Source: a virus. Taken from it: 64,000 bases of DNA. The position numbers were made by a program, and so were the translations under genes. Positions 26,114 through 31,644 of this stretch are shown here, in pieces (the stretch's first letter is position 1; each line of letters opens with the position of its first letter). The stretch covers positions 24,325 through 88,324 of IMG/VR virus record IMGVR_UViG_3300044644_000945. One strand, written 5' to 3'. The notes under the pieces were generated by a model. It had not been told where the DNA came from. It made no database searches and saw only the letters and a program-made list of their open reading frames with translations.

Positions 26114-26190
26114 TTTTAAAGTTATACTGAGCCTTTTGGGGGTGTGGTGGTGGTGTGTTGTTTTGCGCTCTGTTTGGTGGCGGTGTGGTG
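26114..26190 (-). promoter_or_regulatory. repeated cassette leader, copy 1
   Basis: On the minus strand a C/A-rich CACCACC stretch (26137-26190, the longest of the set) is followed by TATAACTTTAAAA (26114-26126) and then the start codon. TAACTTTA is close to the Bacteroidota -7 box TAnnTTTG. Confidence 0.65.
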
Positions 26191-26200
26191 GTGTTTGTCT

Positions 26201-26233
26201 TTAAAAAGAGTGCTGTTGTTACACAGCACTCTT
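26201..26233 (-). terminator. intrinsic terminator of the 107-aa gene
   Basis: The minus-strand stem AAGAGTGCTG/CAGCACTCTT with loop TGTAACAA is followed by a T run. It lies 4 bases past the stop codon. Confidence 0.9.
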
Positions 26234-26237
26234 ATTA

Positions 26238-26561
26238 TTACCATACAACAAGTACATCATTTTCAATTAGAAAATGTACTGTGTGACTTGGTACATAGTG
26301 ATGGTTCTTTTTACCACGTACTGTAAATGTACCTCTGTCTACATCAAACCATTTGATTAGAGTTGTAAAATCTAATAGTTTGATATCAAACAGTATTTGC
26401 CAAGAGTCATTTATCTTTCTTGTGGTAACTGTTTCAGATTGTTTGTTAAGTCTATCATGTAAGATAGATGCACCTTGTGAGCAACTTCCTGTTCTCACAA
26501 AGTTTACATTTTCAAAAGGGTTGATGATTTCTTTTGTACCAATGTTAAAATGCTGTGTCAT
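26238..26561 (-). CDS. hypothetical protein, cassette gene 4
   Basis: This 107-aa protein seems beta-rich and is not recognised; DRGTFTVRGKKNHHYVPSHT is its most striking segment. It stands alone between its own leader (26574-26610) and terminator (26201-26233). Confidence 0.65.
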   Translation of the reverse strand: MTQHFNIGTKEIINPFENVNFVRTGSCSQGASILHDRLNKQSETVTTRKINDSWQILFDIKLLDFTTLIKWFDVDRGTFTVRGKKNHHYVPSHTVHFLIENDVLVVW

Positions 26562-26573
26562 AATGATTATTTA

Positions 26574-26610
26574 TTTAAAGTTATATATGTTGGGTGTTTG
26601 GTGGTTTGTG
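26574..26610 (-). promoter_or_regulatory. repeated cassette leader, copy 2
   Basis: Minus strand: a CACC-rich stretch, then TATATAACTTTAAA (26574-26587), then 12 bases to the ATG. It matches copies 1, 3 and 5 in order and spacing. Confidence 0.65.
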
Positions 26611-26613
26611 TTT

Positions 26614-26645
26614 AAAAATAAAGAGATGCTTTTACACATCTCTTT
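26614..26645 (-). terminator. intrinsic terminator of the 118-aa gene
   Basis: The minus-strand stem AAAGAGATG/CATCTCTTT with loop TGTAAAAG is followed by ATTTTT. Confidence 0.9.
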
Positions 26646-26649
26646 ATCA

Positions 26650-27006
26650 TTACTCAGCTAATGCATAAGCTTTACTATTCTCAGAATACTGTTCCCACTC
26701 ATGTATGTTATATCCATTCATTATAAAGCGACTGAACTCAGCAATATTATATTCTTCATCAGATTTATATTTAAAATCAGTTCTTGCTTCATTGTAGTAT
26801 CTAAACTCAGCTGTTTTTACATTAACAATTTTATCCCAATGATTGTAAGATACAAACTTATACAGTTTGTCTTTGATTACAGCTTCTTGGGATATTGCAG
26901 GTTCTGTATAAGTTCCATACAATACTTGCAAAGCAAGTTCAGGATTACCTGTTTGGTTAACTACTTGTAATAGTCCATTTAAGTTTACTTCAATTGTTGT
27001 TTTCAT
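26650..27006 (-). CDS. hypothetical protein, cassette gene 3
   Basis: I start at the ATG at 27006 (118 aa, MKTTIEVNLNGLLQVV...), because it stands at the usual distance from the repeated leader; a longer frame to 27084 would cover that leader. The product is charged, rich in Tyr, and not recognised. Confidence 0.7.
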   Translation of the reverse strand: MKTTIEVNLNGLLQVVNQTGNPELALQVLYGTYTEPAISQEAVIKDKLYKFVSYNHWDKIVNVKTAEFRYYNEARTDFKYKSDEEYNIAEFSRFIMNGYNIHEWEQYSENSKAYALAE

Positions 27007-27017
27007 AATATTATTTG

Positions 27018-27057
27018 TTTTAAAGTTATACATATTGGTGGTGAGGAGGTTGTTGTG
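27018..27057 (-). promoter_or_regulatory. repeated cassette leader, copy 3
   Basis: Minus strand: a C-rich CACCACC stretch, then TATAACTTTAAAA (27018-27030), then CAAATAATATT and the ATG. Confidence 0.65.
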
Positions 27058-27063
27058 TACAAT

Positions 27064-27088
27064 AAAAGTGTTGTTAAACAACACCTTT
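27064..27088 (-). terminator. terminator overlapping a stop codon
   Basis: The minus-strand stem AAAGGTGTTG/CAACACTTTT (one G-U pair) has a five-base loop that contains the stop codon of the 76-aa gene. A T run follows. Confidence 0.8.
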
Positions 27089-27304
27089 ATGTACTACATT
27101 TTCTATTATACTAATGTTTAATAAATCAATGTTTTCTGATAGTAACCAATTGTTACCTGCAATTAGTTTTCCTACAACAATTCTATGTTGTGCAATTAAC
27201 CCATATATTTGTTCTTCTTCATTGATTATATCAATGATTACAAATTCTACTTTTACAATACCAAAAGGGGTGTTTTTTTCAATAATGACTGTTTCGTGTA
27301 ACAT
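27074..27304 (-). CDS. hypothetical protein, cassette gene 2
   Basis: This 76-aa protein is rich in Ile and Val, with a beta-barrel-like pattern (FGIVKVEFVIIDIINEEE). It is not recognised. The stop lies inside the loop of its own terminator, and the leader at 27315-27350 is of the repeated type. Confidence 0.65.
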   Translation of the reverse strand: MLHETVIIEKNTPFGIVKVEFVIIDIINEEEQIYGLIAQHRIVVGKLIAGNNWLLSENIDLLNISIIENVVHKGVV

Positions 27305-27314
27305 AATTTATTTA

Positions 27315-27350
27315 TTTAAGAGTTATATACTTTGGTGGTGTTGGGGTGCT
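27315..27350 (-). promoter_or_regulatory. repeated cassette leader, copy 4
   Basis: Minus strand: CACCCCAACACCACC, then TATATAACTCTTAAA (27315-27329; C for T against the other copies), then the ATG after about ten bases. Confidence 0.6.
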
Positions 27351-27360
27351 GTCTTTAATG

Positions 27361-27384
27361 AAAAAGCAGGTTGTTACACCTGCT
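27361..27384 (-). terminator. intrinsic terminator of the 97-aa gene
   Basis: The minus-strand stem AGCAGG/CCTGCT with loop TGTAACAA is followed by TTTTT. Confidence 0.9.
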
Positions 27385-27390
27385 GTTTTA

Positions 27391-27684
27391 TTAACAACCA
27401 TAATGAGGATGTTCATCAAATGTTGGTTCATGTTCTTCAGGTTCTTCTAATTTTTGAAAACCTATGCCACAAACCATGTAGAAGTCTTCATCATCTTGAA
27501 TGACATCACCTACACATGTTGAACGAACTTCATTCATTGCCCAATCTACATGGTCATTTTGAGCATATTCAAACGCTTTCTCTAATGATGAAGCATTTAC
27601 AAAACCTGCATAAACTCTTGGTTGACATTCAACTTCTTCAAATTTGTTGATACCTGTTGAATGAAAAATGTGATACTGTTTCAT
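27391..27684 (-). CDS. hypothetical protein, cassette gene 1
   Basis: This 97-aa protein (MKQYHIFHSTGINKFEEVEC...) has a mixed alpha/beta look with an acidic C-terminus (EEPEEHEPTFDEH). It is not recognised. Its leader and terminator are those of the repeated cassette type. Confidence 0.65.
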   Translation of the reverse strand: MKQYHIFHSTGINKFEEVECQPRVYAGFVNASSLEKAFEYAQNDHVDWAMNEVRSTCVGDVIQDDEDFYMVCGIGFQKLEEPEEHEPTFDEHPHYGC

Positions 27685-27695
27685 GATAATATTTG

Positions 27696-27732
27696 TTTAA
27701 AGTTATTTTTAATGGTGGTGTTGTGGTTGTTG
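27696..27732 (-). promoter_or_regulatory. repeated cassette leader, copy 5
   Basis: Minus strand: CACAACACCACC, then AATAACTTTAAA (27696-27707), then CAAATATTATC and the ATG. Confidence 0.65.
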
Positions 27733-27742
27733 TAATAACAAT

Positions 27743-27771
27743 AAAGCACACCTGAGGGTACAGTGTGCTTT
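27743..27771 (-). terminator. intrinsic terminator with no gene before it
   Basis: The minus-strand stem AAAGCACAC/GTGTGCTTT with an 11-base loop starting TGTAC is followed by ATTGTT. The sequence transcribed before it (27772-28232) has no gene, which implies a non-coding transcript. Confidence 0.8.
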
Positions 27772-28232
27772 ATGTTATAATAAATGATAATGCTTTGCTA
27801 AAGCTCCTTTTTGGTATTACATGTCAAAGCAATAAGACAACACCTTTAGTTAGTTAAGTACAATGCTCTTCAGCTACATGTTAAATAATACTACACACTA
27901 CAAGCACAGTCTGGGGGGAGCGACTATGCCTATAGTATATAATATTCTGCATTGCATCTGTACACAATACAATGGAACAATGAAGCAGATTATTTTCTAC
28001 TAAGCTATATTACTTAGTGTACTAACTCTCACCTGAGAAAGTTGGCTTCATAACATAATAACATTCTATACAGAAACTTTTCCCAAAGTTATTCTATATT
28101 TTATATTATCATGCTGTATCAAGTGGGGGTATGGTGGTGCTTGTCTTTTGGCGTGGGGTGGTTTTGGTATACAGTACTCACTTTCTCTTCCTCAGAAGTC
28201 CTGAAAAATACCAAAAATTTTTTTTGAAACAC
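27772..28232 (-). ncRNA. probable non-coding RNA between two terminators
   Basis: The stretch lies between the terminator at 28242-28267 and the one at 27743-27771. The longest frame with an ATG is about 19 codons. A CACCACC stretch (28133-28165) and ATAACTTT (28085-28092) recall the cassette leaders, though with wider spacing. Hairpins by eye include ACTAAG/CTTAGT near 28010 and AACTTT-type pairing near 28085. The end points of the RNA are not known. Confidence 0.45.
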
Positions 28233-28241
28233 CAAGTAAAA

Positions 28242-28267
28242 AAACCCCAGCAGCACTGCCAGGGTTT
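28242..28267 (-). terminator. intrinsic terminator after the tRNA-like structure
   Basis: An 11-bp minus-strand stem (AAACCCTGGCA/TGCTGGGGTTT, two wobble pairs) with a GTGC loop is followed by a T run. It ends the thioredoxin and 69-aa gene transcript. Confidence 0.85.
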
Positions 28268-28361
28268 CAAAGTCACTGAGAGATTCAAACTCTCATCCAT
28301 CAACTTTAGTTGACATGTTTATCTACTGTGGTATTTATTCCCACTTACACCAAATGACTTT
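28268..28361 (-). tRNA. tRNA-like structure, anticodon not assignable
   Basis: On the minus strand there is a 7-9 bp acceptor-like stem (AAAGTCATT with AGTGACTTT), a D-arm-like TGGT/ACCA around a GG-containing loop, a variable-arm-like TCAAC/GTTGA and a T-arm GAGAG-TTTGAAT-CTCTC. I cannot find a sound anticodon stem in the part between D-arm and variable arm. It may be a degenerate tRNA or a mimic. Its 5' end overlaps the stop codon of the 69-aa gene. Confidence 0.35.
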
Positions 28362-28569
28362 AGTTATTCATTGTTAGCATTATGTCTTTCTCTTCTGTTA
28401 TTTCACATTCATAGTGCCAGCTTGCATCGCCATCTATGGTAAGTTTTATAAGCATCCCACCATCAGCTGTACCTTGTACTCCTATGACTTGTCTTGGATC
28501 TTGATTTATATCTGTTTTAACATAGACTACTTGCCCATAGTTAAACTTGCATCTTACTAATATTCCCAT
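28360..28569 (-). CDS. hypothetical small beta-barrel-like protein
   Basis: This 69-aa protein has KFNYGQVVYVKTDINQDPRQVIG at the start, a pattern seen in small phage proteins with a Tudor/SH3-like barrel. Function is unknown. It is joined to the thioredoxin gene by a 1-base overlap. Confidence 0.6.
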   Translation of the reverse strand: MGILVRCKFNYGQVVYVKTDINQDPRQVIGVQGTADGGMLIKLTIDGDASWHYECEITEEKDIMLTMNN

Positions 28570-28874
28570 TATTCTTCTGTATCAGGTTTTACAATTTCTG
28601 CTGTAACTTCTATGTTGTCTACATCTTTTTCATCACTGATCTCATTTAGTATAAGGTTGTACTCATAGTTTGTTATAAGACCTGTAGTTCTATGAACTTC
28701 AACCCCATCTTTTAAAAAGACAAGAACAGGAATTGTTCTTACTCTATACTTAACAGCTGTTTCATGATCTTTGTCTACATTGATCTCTATTAATTTTTCA
28801 CCTTCTAATCTTTGAGAAAGTGCTCTACATGGTCCACACCAATCAGCGTAGAATTTTAAAACTTCTATTTTCAT
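28569..28874 (-). CDS. thioredoxin-like protein
   Basis: This 101-aa protein has the active site YADWCGPCRAL (9-19) and the cis-Pro segment TIPVLVFLKDG (about 47-57), so it is a complete thioredoxin fold with an acidic C-terminal tail of about 20 residues. Phage thioredoxins may serve ribonucleotide reductase or oxidative folding. Its ATG overlaps the stop of an upstream start-less frame (see findings). Confidence 0.85.
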   Translation of the reverse strand: MKIEVLKFYADWCGPCRALSQRLEGEKLIEINVDKDHETAVKYRVRTIPVLVFLKDGVEVHRTTGLITNYEYNLILNEISDEKDVDNIEVTAEIVKPDTEE

Positions 28875-29034
28875 AATGTTGTATTTAATGCTTGTGTTAA
28901 TGTATAAGTGTTTGATGTAGTTGTGCCACCATAAAGTCTGTCATCTATAGTACTACCTGAACTGCTGTGCCCAAAAATACTTCCTTTATTACGAGTAGTA
29001 GGATACTTACTTGTATTGGACAACAAAGGAAGAT

Positions 29035-29235
29035 TTAAAAATTTCTTACTACAATTTCTATGTTATCTGGATTCTCAGCGTGTGCATCAGGAATGTCTCT
29101 TGTGATTTTAAAGATTAGATCTTTCTCAGATTTAGCTAATGCTGTTGATACAGGGATGATTAGTTTACTATCCTCATACTTACCTTCTTTGTCATATGTG
29201 TGTAGCAACACAGCATATTGAAATAACTTCTTCAT
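29035..29235 (-). CDS. small conserved-type phage protein, possible frameshift site at its end
   Basis: This 66-aa protein (MKKLFQYAVLLHTYDKEG... ending IEIVVRNF) resembles short phage proteins of unknown function that end in V-R-P-F. Its last codons form A-AAT-TTT before the TAA, a slippery heptamer pattern; a -1 slip would add 55 residues and end at the thioredoxin start. It is the first gene of the minus block, behind the bidirectional promoter region. Confidence 0.65.
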   Translation of the reverse strand: MKKLFQYAVLLHTYDKEGKYEDSKLIIPVSTALAKSEKDLIFKITRDIPDAHAENPDNIEIVVRNF

Positions 29236-29259
29236 GTGTTTTTTGTTTTAAAATTATTT

Positions 29260-29311
29260 TACAAATATATAATAAATTTGTAAAAGTTAAACTTTTCTTT
29301 ATATATTTGTA
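29260..29311. promoter_or_regulatory. bidirectional promoter region with 13-bp inverted repeat
   Basis: TACAAATATATAA (29260-29272) and TTATATATTTGTA (29299-29311) are perfect inverse copies. Each holds a TATATTTG -7 box pointing outward. For the plus strand a TTTG lies 21 bases upstream (29277-29280); for the minus strand the best -33 match is TTTA. The region sits between the two divergent blocks. Confidence 0.7.
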
Positions 29312-29336
29312 GTGTTAATTTAAATAAACAAAAAAC

Positions 29337-29741
29337 ATGAGCACACAAACAGAAGAAAAAAAGACACCTACTAAAGCAGAGGTGTTAAATTTTTACAAAG
29401 AACAAATTGAAGTTGCAAAACTTAGAAGAGATCTTGCAGAGATTGTATGTATAACTGCTGAGTTTGATGCAAGAAGAGTTGAAGCTATTGCTAAGCAAGC
29501 ACACTTTTCTAGACCAGCACAACAACAACCACCACAACAAGAAGGTATGCCAGAGGGAGTGATTCCTCATACTGTAACACAAGAGGACTTGGATGCAAAT
29601 CCTGAGTTAGCAGAACAAGGCATTAAGGTGGGTGATGTAGTTGGTATTTCAGAAAGACCACAACCTGAAGAACAAATGATGTCTGAAATTGATCCAGCTG
29701 CAGAAGATGAAGCTCCAGTAAGAAAACTAAAAAAAGACTAA
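29337..29741 (+). CDS. hypothetical protein, first gene of the plus block
   Basis: This 134-aa protein has a helical first half (residues 10-55) and a Pro/Gln-rich, acidic, probably disordered second half. It is not recognised. It directly abuts the GroES-like gene and may be an early virion or chaperone-linked factor; that is only context. Confidence 0.65.
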   Translation: MSTQTEEKKTPTKAEVLNFYKEQIEVAKLRRDLAEIVCITAEFDARRVEAIAKQAHFSRPAQQQPPQQEGMPEGVIPHTVTQEDLDANPELAEQGIKVGDVVGISERPQPEEQMMSEIDPAAEDEAPVRKLKKD

Positions 29742-30035
29742 ATGCAACCATTTGAAGAATTAACAGGAAGAAGAGTATTACTTACTAAACCTGTAAGAAA
29801 AGAAAGTTCTATTGAATTATCTGATGAGACTAAAGCTGCTCTAGATGCTGAAGCTATGAAAGATTGGACTGCATTAGAAGTGTATGCAATAGGAACAGAT
29901 GTTACTAAACCTAATTTAGTACCAGGTAAAAAAGTATATGTTCCTACATATAGTTTACAATCATCAGAAATTCTTGAAGTTGAAGGAGCTTTAAGAATGA
30001 TGATAAATGAAGGTGATGTAGCAATCATCTGGTAA
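29742..30035 (+). CDS. GroES-like co-chaperonin
   Basis: This 97-aa protein follows the Cpn10 layout: an opening strand GRRVLLTKPVRKES, then a region where GroES has its mobile loop, then VYAIGTDVTKPNLVPGKKVYVP and a final INEGDVAIIW matching the GroES end (SESDILAIV). T4 gp31 and similar phage proteins replace host GroES to let GroEL fold a large capsid protein. No GroEL is in the window, so the host chaperonin is the likely partner. Confidence 0.7.
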   Translation: MQPFEELTGRRVLLTKPVRKESSIELSDETKAALDAEAMKDWTALEVYAIGTDVTKPNLVPGKKVYVPTYSLQSSEILEVEGALRMMINEGDVAIIW

Positions 30036-30043
30036 TAATCCAT

Positions 30044-30135
30044 GCTATAAAAAACAAGTGAAATCCTGTCGCTACTGGGGTGTCCCCAAGTAGTTCTGAG
30101 TCACAAGGGCGTTTAGGTACAGGTGCATATAGCTA
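30044..30135 (+). ncRNA. structured RNA element before the PhoH-like gene
   Basis: An outer GCTATA/TATAGC pairing encloses a hairpin CTACT-GGGG/CCCC-AGTAG with a 3-base loop. GTGA/TCAC and CCTGT/ACAGG would cross, which suggests a pseudoknot. It lies in the leader of the PhoH-like gene and could be a cis-acting control element or a separate RNA. Confidence 0.45.
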
Positions 30136-30146
30136 AAAACAACAAC

Positions 30147-30797
30147 ATGCAAGAACCAAATAGAACAAGAAAGAATGACATTAAATATAATGTTACTCTC
30201 AACGAAGAACAAAAGCTTGCCAAACAATTAATACTAGATAATCAGATTACTATTATAACAGGTAGAGCTGGTTCAGGAAAAAGTTTAGTAGGTGTTGTTA
30301 CTGCATTAGATTTTTTAAATAAGAAACAAATCAGTAAGATACTTGTAACAAGAAGTGCAATTGAGGTTGGTAAATCTTTAGGGTTCTTGCCAGGATCATT
30401 AGATGAAAAGTTCAATCCTTACATGGAAGCTCTAATAGAAAATGCATACAAGTGTATGGATAAATCTAAGGTTGATATGTTTGTAAAGGATGATAAAATT
30501 TCAGCTACTCCTGTACAGTTTATTAGAGGTAAAACTATAGATGATGTACTTATTGTAGAAGAAGCACAAAACTTAACCAAAGCTGAGATGCTTGCTTTAT
30601 TAACAAGACTAGGTAAAACTGGTAAGATTATTATCAATGGTGATAATGAACAAAAAGATATTAGAGATGAGTACAATGGCTTATCATATGTTATTGAACT
30701 CTCTAAAAAGATTAAAGAAATACAATGGATTAAGCTTAAAGAAAATCATAGATCTGACTTAGTAGGTAAGATACTTGATTATGAGTATTCAAAATAA
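30147..30797 (+). CDS. PhoH-like ATPase
   Basis: I start at the ATG at 30147 (216 aa, MQEPNRTRKND...); a start at 30123 would fall within the structured leader. Walker A is TGRAGSGKS, Walker B is VLIVEEAQN, and INGDNEQKDI follows, all typical of the PhoH family. In phages these are thought to act in RNA or DNA metabolism; the exact role is not settled. Confidence 0.85.
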   Translation: MQEPNRTRKNDIKYNVTLNEEQKLAKQLILDNQITIITGRAGSGKSLVGVVTALDFLNKKQISKILVTRSAIEVGKSLGFLPGSLDEKFNPYMEALIENAYKCMDKSKVDMFVKDDKISATPVQFIRGKTIDDVLIVEEAQNLTKAEMLALLTRLGKTGKIIINGDNEQKDIRDEYNGLSYVIELSKKIKEIQWIKLKENHRSDLVGKILDYEYSK

Positions 30798-30798
30798 A

Positions 30799-30974
30799 AA
30801 GACCTCTGCTGGTGCACCAGTAAGTATCGAAGACAGGAATTACAGATCATAATGTCAAACATAATGATGTTGGCGTGGAGGTCCTCTAAATCGTAGGTTA
30901 GCACAGTTGTAACTCTGGGGGTATTCAAAAGTTACTGAAGGCTTAGTCAGTTGTGCCATAAACAACTGTTTTAT
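30799..30974 (+). other. structured non-coding stretch before the tRNA
   Basis: A GACCTC/GAGGTC closing stem (near 30801 and 30873) holds a perfect CTGG-TGCA-CCAG hairpin and an ATCAT/ATGAT pairing. It is followed by a second element with GCACA/TGTGC enclosing GTAACT/AGTTAC. I cannot fit either to a tRNA, as no T-arm is present. Confidence 0.4.
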
Positions 30975-31045
30975 AGTGTGGTAGAGTAATGGTAACTTGC
31001 TGGACTCATATTCCAGAGCTGAGGGTTCGACTCCCTCCCACGCAA
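30975..31045 (+). tRNA. tRNA with CAT anticodon (Met or Ile2)
   Basis: The cloverleaf is complete: acceptor 30975-30981/31038-31044, D-stem GAGT/ACTT, anticodon stem CTGGA/TCCAG with loop CTCATAT, a 4-base variable loop and T-arm GAGGG-TTCGACT-CCCTC. CCA is not encoded. The first acceptor pair is A-A, a mismatch, recalling the unpaired 1-72 position of bacterial initiators; the anticodon stem lacks the three G-C pairs of an initiator. A CAT anticodon cannot be told apart from lysidine-modified Ile2 here. Confidence 0.8.
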
Positions 31046-31059
31046 CTAAAGATAAAAGT

Positions 31060-31254
31060 ATGATGTTACAATTAGAACCAATGATACCTATTAAAAGAGT
31101 ATCTGACAACATGGAAGGTTATGCTTTTTTAGTTATTGATTATAGCCAAGAGCATGACTTGTTGTTTACATGTGCAATGGATGATGGTGAGATTTGGACA
31201 TTGAATAATAAAGAAATAAGATTTTGCAAAAACATATCATTAGATAGAAAATAA
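31060..31254 (+). CDS. small hypothetical protein
   Basis: I start at the ATG at 31060 (64 aa, MMLQLEPMIPIKRVSDNMEG...), just after the tRNA; longer versions would run through the tRNA. The product has a small beta-barrel look (YAFLVIDYSQEHDLLFTCAM). Function is unknown. Confidence 0.6.
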   Translation: MMLQLEPMIPIKRVSDNMEGYAFLVIDYSQEHDLLFTCAMDDGEIWTLNNKEIRFCKNISLDRK

Positions 31255-31259
31255 ATACT

Positions 31260-31578
31260 GGGGGTGACTGGTTTTGACAGGTCATTAGTAGGTAGTACAA
31301 TCAGCCAGAGAGATAACTGTAAACTAAGGTGAATTTAATAAATGGCAAAAACACAATCAGTGTAGTATCTCTAGGAGACAACGCACAAGTAGAAGCTAAC
31401 ATGAACAAAGTATTCTCTTTATTAGGAGAAGAAGTTGCTGTAGCAGCCTAGATTAAAAAGATTTCTCTGTTAGATTAAACAGAGTGGTGGATTGCTCAAG
31501 CCAAGCTTGACCCTATAAGCTGTATAAATTGTATTATTGATCATGGTTTGGACAGGGGTTCGACTCCCCTCACCTCCA
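31260..31578 (+). ncRNA. ssrA: tmRNA
   Basis: The ends form a tRNA-like part: GGGGGTG at the 5' end pairs with CACCTCC at the 3' end (one G-U), and AGGGG-TTCGACT-CCCCT is the T-arm. GACTGGTTTTGACAGG is typical of tmRNA 5' ends. The reading frame restarts best at GGA (31425), giving tag GEEVAVAA and a TAG stop at 31449. TTTATTA just before it matches the resume context that I recall from Bacteroides. A CTCTGTT/AACAGAG hairpin follows the stop. CCA is not encoded. It would rescue stalled ribosomes during infection. Confidence 0.9.
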
Positions 31579-31644
31579 CAAAATGTACAGTATTCTGTAC
31601 AAAATTGCACATTATGTGTGAAATAACCAACATTGAGAGAAGAA

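Noticed and set aside
26137-26190. G-rich stretch as a G-quadruplex element
   Set aside because: The plus strand has several GG and one longer G run, but the common feature of the five leaders is CACCACC on the transcribed side, and most copies lack four G runs of three.
28870-29040. Independent gene using a TTG start between the 66-aa and thioredoxin genes
   Set aside because: All other genes here start with ATG and no leader signal is visible, so it is reported only as a possible frameshift extension.
30799-30884. A second tRNA just after the PhoH-like gene
   Set aside because: The closing stem is tRNA-like, but there is no T-arm or anticodon arm of proper size.
30855-31112. 85-codon minus-strand frame
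   Set aside because: It runs antisense through the tRNA-CAT; the frame is a by-product of tRNA sequence.
31327-31451. A long tmRNA tag of 26 or more residues starting at TCT or further upstream
   Set aside because: The frame is open upstream, but the sequence TTTATTA-GGA-GAA matches the resume region of Bacteroides tmRNA, so the short tag GEEVAVAA is preferred.
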